A stretch of DNA of 40,061 nucleotides, taken from the NCBI GenBank assembly GCA_019421005.1, contig JAHZGA010000006.1, positions 1 through 40,061 of the forward strand, read 5' to 3'. The notes below the pieces were generated by a model. The model was given only the letters and a program-made list of their open reading frames with translations, did not search any database and was not told the DNA's origin. The position numbers and the translations under genes were made by a program. The stretch comes from a bacterium. GTDB taxonomy: Bacteria > Bacillota_I > Bacilli_A > RF39 > UBA660. Shown here piece by piece: positions 34,142-40,061 of this stretch (position 1 is its first letter; the number at the start of each line of letters is the position of its first letter).

Positions 34142-35002
34142 TTGAATATTTTAACAACTCCTAGGTCAAAAGAAGAACTAAAAGAATTACTTAACTATAG
34201 TAAAGCATTTTTATTTGGAATTAAAGGTTTAAGTGTTAATTTAGAAGTCTATTTTGATTTAGAACAAATAAAAGAATTTAATGAAATAATAAAAAATAAC
34301 AATAAAAAAATATTTATTAGTTTAAATAAAAATATGCATAATGAGGATATTATAAAATTAAAAGAACTATTATTAAATCTAAACGAATTGAATATAGATG
34401 GAGTATTTTTTTATGATATCGGAATAGTTAATTTAAAAAACAAACTAAATTTAAACTATGATTTAGTATGGAGCCAAGAACATTTAACAACCAATTATAA
34501 TACATGTAATTTTTGGTATAATGAAGGAGTAAAATACGTTAATTTATCAAATGAAATAACTAAAAATGAAATAAAGGCAATTAGTCAAAATACTAATATG
34601 AAATTAATTGTAACTTTATTTGGACATTTACCAATGTTTACTTCTAAAAGACATTTAGTAAAAAACTATTTAAAAACGTTTAAACTAAAACAAAATGGTT
34701 ACTATATTGAAAAAGAAGGAAAAATATATCCTATTGTTGATAATGATGAGGGAACAGTTGTTTATTCAGATTTTTTATTAAATGGTTTAGAAGAGGCTTT
34801 AGAACTCGAAAATCTTGTTGAATACATATTTTTAAACAATTATAATATTGATACTAAAGACTTTATAGAAATAGTAAAATTATTTTATAATTTAAATTTA
34901 AACAATTTAGAAAAATCAAAACAAATTTTAAATAAAATAACAACTAATAAAGGATTTTTATATACAGAAACTATTTATAAGGTGAAGAAATATGAAAAAT
35001 AA
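34142..35002 (+). CDS. trhP1: U32 peptidase-family protein TrhP1-like (tRNA hydroxylation)
   Basis: A 286-residue protein of the U32 family, equivalent by position and size to Bacillus YrrN (TrhP1). TrhP proteins, using prephenate, are needed to make 5-hydroxyuridine at the wobble position of tRNA, the precursor of mo5U. The WSQEHLTTNYNTCNFWYNEG segment and LIVTLFGHLPMF fit the family's barrel. The start is TTG 34142, with a GGATGTGAT-type ribosome-binding site; no ATG is better placed. It overlaps the TrhP2-like gene by 11 nt, as expected for a functional pair, and greA follows as in Bacillus. The family is sure; the tRNA role is by homology. Confidence 0.8.
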   Translation: MNILTTPRSKEELKELLNYSKAFLFGIKGLSVNLEVYFDLEQIKEFNEIIKNNNKKIFISLNKNMHNEDIIKLKELLLNLNELNIDGVFFYDIGIVNLKNKLNLNYDLVWSQEHLTTNYNTCNFWYNEGVKYVNLSNEITKNEIKAISQNTNMKLIVTLFGHLPMFTSKRHLVKNYLKTFKLKQNGYYIEKEGKIYPIVDNDEGTVVYSDFLLNGLEEALELENLVEYIFLNNYNIDTKDFIEIVKLFYNLNLNNLEKSKQILNKITTNKGFLYTETIYKVKKYEK

Positions 35003-36176
35003 ACCAGAATTACTCGCACCAGCAGGAGATTTAGAAAGATTAAAATGGGCAATTTTTTATGGCGCAGATGCCGTTTATATAGGTGGTACTTTATATAACT
35101 TAAGAGCTAATGCTGTTAATTTTACTATAGAAGAAATTAAAGAAGCTGTTTCTTATGCTCATAAATATGGTAAAAAAATCTATGTAACAGTTAATACTGT
35201 TTTACATAATATAGAATTAGACAAAATAAAAAATTATTTAAAAGAATTAGATAAAATCAATGTTGATGCCATTATAGTAAGTGACCCAACTATAATAGAA
35301 TTAGCTAAAGATACATCTTTAGAAATCCATCTTTCAACCCAACAGTCAACTTTAAACTATGAAGCTGTTCAATTCTGGAAAAATCATGGTGTAACTAGAA
35401 TTGTTTTAGCTAGGGAAACATCAAAAGAAGAAATAAAACAAATTAAAGAAAAAGTTGATATAGAATTAGAATGCTTTATCCACGGAGCCATGTGTGCTTC
35501 TTATAGTGGTAGGTGTGTATTATCTAATTTTTTAACTAAAAGAGATGCGAATAGAGGAGGATGTAGTCAAATATGTAGATGGGATTTTAACTTGCTAGAT
35601 AAAGAAAAAAACATTATTAAAGGAGATAAACCATTTACATTTTGTACAAAAGATTTATCAATGCTAAAAAATATAGATGAAATGATTGAACTTAATGTGG
35701 ATTCATTTAAAATAGAAGGAAGAATGAGATCAATATATTATTTAGCAACAGTAATTAATATATATAGACAAGTAATTGACAATTATTTTGAAAAAAAATA
35801 TGTATATAAAACAGATTATGAGCATATCTTAAGAAATGTAGCCGCTAGAGATTCAATTGTTCAATTTTTTGATGGTAACTATAGTAAAAATGTTCAATAT
35901 TATAATGGAAGAAAAGAAATATCAAATCAAGATTTTCTAGGAATTGTTTTAAACTATGAAAATAATATTGCAACAATTGAACAAAGAAATTATTTTAAAA
36001 AGGATGATAAAGTAAGTTTTTTTGGACCTAAAAAACCTTACCAAGATGTTGTGATAGAAGAAATAAAGGATGAGGATAATAAAATAATTGAAAAAGCACC
36101 TCATCCAAAACAAATAGTAAAGATACCTTTAAAGATAAATGTTTCTAAAGGCGATATTATGCAAAAAAGATATTGA
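34992..36176 (+). CDS. trhP2: U32 peptidase-family protein TrhP2-like (tRNA hydroxylation)
   Basis: A 394-residue U32 protein equivalent to Bacillus YrrO (TrhP2). It opens with the family hallmark PELLAPAGDLERLKWAIFYG and has the cysteine cluster typical of U32 iron-sulfur proteins: CFIHGAMCASYSGRC followed by GGCSQICRW. With TrhP1 it makes 5-hydroxyuridine at tRNA position 34. The FCTKDLSML and FKIEGRMRS motifs follow, and a small C-terminal barrel ends near KGDIMQ. The ATG is 8 nt after GGTGAAG. The stop is TGA. The -35 of the greA promoter overlaps its last codons. Slightly shorter than YrrO. Confidence 0.88.
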   Translation: MKNKPELLAPAGDLERLKWAIFYGADAVYIGGTLYNLRANAVNFTIEEIKEAVSYAHKYGKKIYVTVNTVLHNIELDKIKNYLKELDKINVDAIIVSDPTIIELAKDTSLEIHLSTQQSTLNYEAVQFWKNHGVTRIVLARETSKEEIKQIKEKVDIELECFIHGAMCASYSGRCVLSNFLTKRDANRGGCSQICRWDFNLLDKEKNIIKGDKPFTFCTKDLSMLKNIDEMIELNVDSFKIEGRMRSIYYLATVINIYRQVIDNYFEKKYVYKTDYEHILRNVAARDSIVQFFDGNYSKNVQYYNGRKEISNQDFLGIVLNYENNIATIEQRNYFKKDDKVSFFGPKKPYQDVVIEEIKDEDNKIIEKAPHPKQIVKIPLKINVSKGDIMQKRY

Positions 36177-36201
36177 CAAGTAAAAAAAAATGTAGTATCA
36201 T
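36173..36201 (+). promoter_or_regulatory. greA promoter
   Basis: A consensus TTGACA (36173-36178) overlapping the trhP2 stop codon, a 17-nt spacer and TATCAT (36196-36201). Confidence 0.6.
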
Positions 36202-36230
36202 TTTGTAAGTCAAAAAAAGAGGTGAGAAAA

Positions 36231-36701
36231 GTGTCAGATACAAAAGAAGTTTATTTTACAGAAGAAGGTCTTAATGATTTAAAACAAGAGTTAGAATACT
36301 TAAAAACAACTAAAAGACCAGAAGTCATCAATGCTTTAAAAGATGCAAGAGCATTAGGTGATTTAAGTGAAAATGCTGAATATGATGCCGCAAGAGCTGA
36401 ACAAAGTTCAATTGAAAACAAAATCAAAGAATTAGAAGCTGTTTTAGAAAAAGCAACAGTTATTAAAAATGTAACAACTGATAAAGTTTCAATCGGAACT
36501 AATGTCAAAATTAAATACATGGATGACGATGATGTTGAAGATTTTTCAATTGTTGGTATCAAAGAAGCAGATCCATTTAATAATAAAATTTCTAACGAAT
36601 CACCAATTGCAAAAGCAATTTTAGGATTAAAAGTTGGTGATATTGTTTCAGTAGATAGTCCAAATGGTAAATATGATGTAAAAGTCGTTGAAATATATTA
36701 A
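36231..36701 (+). CDS. greA: transcript cleavage factor GreA
   Basis: A 156-residue factor that rescues backtracked RNA polymerase by stimulating transcript cleavage. The coiled-coil N-terminal domain carries the acidic tip GDLSENAEYDAARAEQ at about residues 40-55, where the Asp and Glu reach the polymerase active site. The C-terminal FKBP-like domain contains SPIAKAILGLKVGDIVSV. The start is GTG 36231, 6 nt after AGAGGTGA; the in-frame GTG at 36222 is part of that ribosome-binding site. It follows trhP1-trhP2 as in Bacillus but has its own promoter and terminator. The udk gene found between them in Bacillus is absent here. Confidence 0.97.
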   Translation: MSDTKEVYFTEEGLNDLKQELEYLKTTKRPEVINALKDARALGDLSENAEYDAARAEQSSIENKIKELEAVLEKATVIKNVTTDKVSIGTNVKIKYMDDDDVEDFSIVGIKEADPFNNKISNESPIAKAILGLKVGDIVSVDSPNGKYDVKVVEIY

Positions 36702-36719
36702 GTGCTTAAGCACTTTTTT
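36700..36719 (+). terminator. greA terminator
   Basis: AAGTGC (36700-36705) pairs with GCACTT (36710-36715) around TTAA, followed by a T-run. The stem overlaps the stop codon. Confidence 0.75.
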
Positions 36720-36740
36720 ATTAATAACAAGCAAAAAAGC

Positions 36741-36769
36741 TTGAAAAATAATAATTTTTAAGATATACT
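36741..36769 (+). promoter_or_regulatory. tig promoter
   Basis: TTGAAA (36741-36746), a 17-nt spacer and TATACT (36764-36769), just before GGAGGGAG. Confidence 0.6.
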
Positions 36770-36792
36770 ATACTAGTATTGGAGGGAGAATT

Positions 36793-38034
36793 ATGAAAGA
36801 AATTAAAATTAAAGTTGAAGGAGAAAAATGGCAAACAGCTTTAGAAGAAGCTTTAAATAAAGCTATAAAAAATGTAAAAATCGATGGTTTTAGAAAAGGT
36901 AAAGTTCCTAAAAATGTTTTTCTAAAAAAATATGGTAAAGAATCTTTATATGCTGATGCTGCTGATATTTGTTTACAAGATGCTTACAAAGAAATGCTAG
37001 AACAATTAGGCGATGAACAAATAGTTGCAGAACCTGCTATTGATTTAGAAAAAGTTGATGAAAATGGAATTGAATTTAAATTTAGTTTAACTTTAAAACC
37101 AGAAATAAAACTAGGAAAATATAAAGGTTTAAAAGCTAAAAAAGAAGAAATAAAAGTAACTAAAGAAGAAATTGATGATGCAATAGATCACATGCGTAGT
37201 CATTATGCTGAAAACGTTATTAAAGAGGGAAAAATTGAAAATGGTGATATAGCTATTATTGATTTTGAAGGATTTAATGATGGAGTACCTTTTGAAGGTG
37301 GTGAGGGCGAAAATTATTCTTTAAAAATAGGAAGTGGAACATTTATACCTGGATTTGAAGAACAATTAATTGGCTTAAAAGCTAATGATGAAAAAGAAAT
37401 AAAAGTAACTTTCCCTGAAGACTATCACAGTGAAGAATTAAAAGGAAAAGAGGTTACTTTCAAAGTTAAAATTAATGAAGTAAAAGAAATTCAAATTCCA
37501 GAAATAGATGAAGAATTTTTTAAAGATTTAGGACTAGAAGGAATTAATACTATTGAAGATTTACAAAAACAAGTAGAAGAAAACATCAAAGCTCAAAAAG
37601 AAGTAAATGCTGAAAATGAATATGTTGATGCACTTTTAGAAGAAGCTGCTTCAAATGTTGAAGTTGATATTCCTGATGTAATGATAGAAGAAGAATTACA
37701 AAGAATGTTAAAACAATATGAAGAACACTTAAAAATGCAAGGAATTAACTTACAACAATTCTATCAATTCACTAATTCTGATGAAGAAGCTTTAAAAAAT
37801 CAAATGCATACTGAAGCTGTTAACCGTGTTAAATTTAGATTAATGTTAGAAGAAATTGCTAAAGTTGAAAAAATAGATTTAACTGATGAATTAGCGTTAG
37901 AAGAAGCTGAAAAATTAGCATCAAAATATCAAATGGAAAAAGAAGAATTTTTAAAAGAATTTGGCGGATTAGATATGGTTAAATATGATTATAAAATGCG
38001 TCAAGCAATCGAAACTTTAAAAAAGGATAAATAA
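36793..38034 (+). CDS. tig: trigger factor (ribosome-associated chaperone)
   Basis: A 413-residue chaperone that binds the ribosome exit tunnel and folds nascent chains. The ribosome-binding signature GFRKGKVP lies at residues 33-40. The FKBP-type prolyl isomerase domain (about 133-220) shows IIDFEGFNDGVPFEGG and FIPGFEEQLIGLK. The helical C-terminal chaperone arms run to the end. The N-terminus starts about 10 residues later than in typical trigger factors, which begin with an extra beta strand; no in-frame upstream start with a ribosome-binding site is evident. GGAGGG precedes the ATG. It is monocistronic. The usual clpX neighbour is absent. Confidence 0.97.
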   Translation: MKEIKIKVEGEKWQTALEEALNKAIKNVKIDGFRKGKVPKNVFLKKYGKESLYADAADICLQDAYKEMLEQLGDEQIVAEPAIDLEKVDENGIEFKFSLTLKPEIKLGKYKGLKAKKEEIKVTKEEIDDAIDHMRSHYAENVIKEGKIENGDIAIIDFEGFNDGVPFEGGEGENYSLKIGSGTFIPGFEEQLIGLKANDEKEIKVTFPEDYHSEELKGKEVTFKVKINEVKEIQIPEIDEEFFKDLGLEGINTIEDLQKQVEENIKAQKEVNAENEYVDALLEEAASNVEVDIPDVMIEEELQRMLKQYEEHLKMQGINLQQFYQFTNSDEEALKNQMHTEAVNRVKFRLMLEEIAKVEKIDLTDELALEEAEKLASKYQMEKEEFLKEFGGLDMVKYDYKMRQAIETLKKDK

Positions 38035-38045
38035 TTCTTTTTTTT
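38020..38045 (+). terminator. probable tig terminator
   Basis: AAAAAGGA (38020-38027) pairs with TTCTTTTT (38035-38042), including one G-T wobble, around a loop containing part of the stop codon. A T-run follows. It is weaker than the others. Confidence 0.5.
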
Positions 38046-38075
38046 ATTATTTAGCATAAATATTAAGTAAAACTA

Positions 38076-38105
38076 TTGCAAAACATATTTAAAATGCGTT
38101 ATAAT
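38076..38105 (+). promoter_or_regulatory. promoter of the surface protein gene
   Basis: TTGCAA (38076-38081), an 18-nt spacer and TATAAT (38100-38105). The leader to the ATG at 38129 is about 17 nt and contains GGGAGAGGG. Confidence 0.6.
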
Positions 38106-38128
38106 ATGAATTAATGGGAGAGGGTATT

Positions 38129-39901
38129 ATGAAAAAAATCTTAAAAATGTTACTTACTGTTTTACTAATAATGCCTATAACAGTAAGAGCATGGGAACAA
38201 TGTAATAGTTATACATTAAATCAAATAACTACTGGTAGCCAACCTGTTGTATGCGTTAATGCTCTCGGTGGGGCAACAGGAATAGGTGGGGATGATTCTA
38301 ACCACCGCTTTGTTAAAAATCCATATTCTTCAAGCTATGACTCAATTTTAGTTGTTAATACAGCAGTTTATATGGGGGACGGCGATATTAAAGCCGCTAT
38401 GCCTGCTTATTGTGTTAATGAGAAATTACACGGAGTTGGTGATAAAGGTGTTGATGATCCTAAAAACTATGCTGTAACTTTAAAAGATTGGAGTGAATTT
38501 GTTGCTGTTGAAGGAAATGACAAAGCAACAAAAGTTAGAAACATTATTTTAAATGGATATATAGCTAAATCTGCTTCTGAATTAGGATTTACTTATAGTA
38601 ATGAATATGAAAATAATTATGATGCTTTTACAGCTACAAAATTGGCAGTATTTACTGTTCTTAATCATTATGGTTATTCTTTAAGTAATGAAGGATTAAC
38701 TTATTATGAACCAGTAACAGCTAGTCATTTAAAAAACAACAGCGATTATAATGCTGATAGAGCAAATGCAATTGTTCAAAAAGTAAAAGATTTAGTAAAA
38801 TATTCATCTAATACAGCAGCAGTTGATCAAGAGGTAACATTTACAGAAGGTGAAGTAACTAATGATGGTTCTGTCGTTAGCAAAACATTTACTGTAAATC
38901 CACCAATGGGAGGAAAATTAAATGTTAGTTTACAAAATGCTCCAACTGGAACTAAAATAGATGGAGAAGAAGTAAATAGTAAAGATTATACTAATGCTGA
39001 ATATTATGGAACTCCAATAACTGTAACAGTAACTGTTCCAGTATCATCTATACCTAAAGAAGGAATGAATATAGGAGTAAGTATGAATTATAGTCATACT
39101 AAATATGAATTATTCTATGGTGTATCAGGAAACTCAAGTTTACAAAACTATATTATAACTAAACCAGTATTTGCTAATGACAATAAAGTATTTAATATGA
39201 ATGCTGATAAAGCAAGAACATGTGATGACGTTAAAAAGGAATATGGTGATTGTAAATCATGTGAAAAAGTTTTACGTGATTATGTTGCATGTGATAAAAA
39301 AGGCAACTGTGATGATAAGATAAAACAACAATATGAAGCATGCAAAGGAAATTTTGTTTGTAAAGATGATTTGAAAAAGGAATATGAAGAATGTGTTGAT
39401 AGAACATGTGATGATGTAAAAGATGATTATGCTACTTGTACAACATGTGAAAAAGTTGCTAAAACATATGAAAAATGTAATAAAGACAATTCATGTAGTG
39501 AAGAAATTAAAAGTCAATATGAGGCATGTGATGGTAATTATAGTTGCAAAGATGACTTGAAAAAGGAATATGAAGCATGTGTTAGCAGAACATGTGATGA
39601 TGTTAAAAAAGATTATGAAAATTGTAATACTTGTAAAGAAGTAAAAGATGAGTATGATAAATGTAGTAAAGATAATTCTTGTAGTGCGGAAGTAATAAAA
39701 AAATATGAAGAATGCAATGGTAATTTTACTTGTAGTGATGACTTACAAAAAGAATACGAAGCATGTTATCCTACTATTGATGAAGTAAACCCAGACACAA
39801 TGGGACTAAATATTTTGTTAGTAACATTAATCATAGTGGGTGGTTCATATGCAGGAATTGTTTCATACAAAAAGAGAAAAGAATTAGGTAGTCAAATATA
39901 A
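38129..39901 (+). CDS. cell-wall-anchored thioester-domain-like protein with CX9C/CX10C repeats
   Basis: A 590-residue secreted surface protein. A signal peptide ends at about residue 20 (MPITVRA|WEQ). A region resembling Gram-positive thioester domains follows: AMPAYCVN with Cys95, the spacing segment VRNIILNGYI, and DAFTATKLAVFTV, where the usual TQ-A-W motif has Lys171 in place of Gln. A beta-rich region (about 230-350) separates it from three exact 62-residue cysteine repeats (see repeat entry). The C-terminus has an NPDTMG motif, a membrane helix and a KKRK tail, a plausible sorting signal for a class B-like sortase. ATG 38129 follows GGGAGAGGG; ATG 38114 lies in that site. Likely an adhesin or stalk protein. 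Confidence 0.8.
   Translation: MKKILKMLLTVLLIMPITVRAWEQCNSYTLNQITTGSQPVVCVNALGGATGIGGDDSNHRFVKNPYSSSYDSILVVNTAVYMGDGDIKAAMPAYCVNEKLHGVGDKGVDDPKNYAVTLKDWSEFVAVEGNDKATKVRNIILNGYIAKSASELGFTYSNEYENNYDAFTATKLAVFTVLNHYGYSLSNEGLTYYEPVTASHLKNNSDYNADRANAIVQKVKDLVKYSSNTAAVDQEVTFTEGEVTNDGSVVSKTFTVNPPMGGKLNVSLQNAPTGTKIDGEEVNSKDYTNAEYYGTPITVTVTVPVSSIPKEGMNIGVSMNYSHTKYELFYGVSGNSSLQNYIITKPVFANDNKVFNMNADKARTCDDVKKEYGDCKSCEKVLRDYVACDKKGNCDDKIKQQYEACKGNFVCKDDLKKEYEECVDRTCDDVKDDYATCTTCEKVAKTYEKCNKDNSCSEEIKSQYEACDGNYSCKDDLKKEYEACVSRTCDDVKKDYENCNTCKEVKDEYDKCSKDNSCSAEVIKKYEECNGNFTCSDDLQKEYEACYPTIDEVNPDTMGLNILLVTLIIVGGSYAGIVSYKKRKELGSQI
39215..39772 (+). repeat. three 186-bp in-frame repeats encoding 62-residue, 8-cysteine units
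   Basis: Units start at 39215, 39401 and 39587, each opening with codons for RTCDDVK. Each unit has eight cysteines arranged as four short helices: two CX9C then two CX10C, each with a Tyr two residues before the second Cys. Linkers are CX2C, CX5C and CX5C, with CX4C between units. Copies differ at many codons, so the repeat is maintained at protein level and is not a recent DNA duplication. Confidence 0.95.
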
Positions 39902-39906
39902 AAAAT

Positions 39907-39942
39907 AAATCCTTGTTGGTTAATAGCCAGACAAGGATTTTT
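39907..39942 (+). terminator. terminator after the surface protein gene
   Basis: AAATCCTTGT (39907-39916) pairs perfectly with ACAAGGATTT (39931-39940), with an inner TGG/CCA pair, followed by Ts. Confidence 0.8.
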
Positions 39943-40061
39943 ATTTGAAAAAAATTAAAAAATTACTAATTTTAACTTTTTAAATAGTTAATCACTTCAA
40001 ATAAAGCTTTTTTGCTTAACAGAAATTAAAAATCTGTAATAAGAAAATGTCAGATATTCAA

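Noticed and set aside
36174..36176. TGA read as Trp (mycoplasma-type code)
   Set aside because: trhP2 ends in TGA at a sensible C-terminus with the greA promoter immediately following, and Trp is encoded by TGG in every protein checked.
36728..36743. Second hairpin after greA (CAAGC/GCTTG)
   Set aside because: It lacks a T-run and overlaps the tig -35; the stronger terminator is at 36700-36719.
39943..40061. Possible minus-strand gene end near the right edge (LFEVINYLKS-like tail)
   Set aside because: The frame is broken by stops at about 40026 and 40050 and no start or homology is visible. The stretch is AT-rich with only small hairpins, so no feature is called.
1..40061. CRISPR arrays, tRNA/rRNA genes, insertion sequences, prophage
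   Set aside because: No regularly spaced direct repeats, cloverleaf-type sequences, transposase or integrase motifs were seen on reading both strands; the only tandem repeat is within the surface protein gene.

Overview
The window reads as a very AT-rich Gram-positive (Bacillota) chromosome. Three things support this: a PolC-type replicative polymerase, T-box control of aminoacyl-tRNA synthetases, and an alpha/beta-type small acid-soluble spore protein. A class B-like sortase and an anchored surface protein fit the same picture. Trp is read from TGG, TGA still works as a stop (trhP2 ends in TGA), and Shine-Dalgarno sites are clear, so this is not a code-4 mollicute. A spore-forming anaerobic gut Bacilli lineage is my best guess; rank below phylum is inference. 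I see no tRNA or rRNA genes, CRISPR arrays, insertion sequences or prophage genes.

Layout. 0.1-5.3 kb: a small membrane protein, a tandem substrate-binding protein fused to a degenerate GGDEF domain, a YihY/BrkB membrane protein, a CinA-type amidohydrolase and a coiled-coil protein of unknown function. 5.5-9.9 kb: polC, convergent with a CYTH-domain gene. 10.6-13.8 kb: an MscS channel and thiI, then a spore protein and clpP. 13.8-17.1 kb: a kinase with a ThrRS-like N-terminus, GAPDH and a DUF308 membrane protein. 17.3-19.9 kb: an MccF-like S66 peptidase, then T-box-controlled tyrS. 19.9-23.2 kb (minus strand): a sortase, a metallophosphoesterase and a CPBP protease. 23.2-26.9 kb: a reduced rimP-nusA-ylxR-infB operon. 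27.0-34.1 kb: a pilin-like protein, a T-box followed by two different valyl-tRNA synthetases in tandem, then two near-duplicate type IV pilins. 34.1-38.0 kb: trhP1-trhP2 (tRNA wobble hydroxylation), greA and tig. 38.1-39.9 kb: a thioester-domain-like, cysteine-repeat surface protein.

Most of the content is core information processing (polC, nusA, infB, tyrS, valS, greA, tig, thiI, trhP). The unusual part is the cell-surface set. The class B-like sortase carries a duplicated domain predicted to be cytoplasmic. The protein at the right end of the window ends in a possible NPxT-type sorting signal and has twelve CX9C/CX10C helices, so it is a candidate substrate. The other strong oddity is the valS pair: an archaeal/rickettsial-type ValRS sits directly upstream of a bacterial-type ValRS, apparently under one valine T-box. 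RimP also seems to have lost its C-terminal domain.

Several starts were set by ribosome-binding sites rather than by the longest open frame (for example TTG for mscS and clpP, and GTG for greA and two pilin-type genes). All family assignments come from reading motifs by eye; no database search was run.
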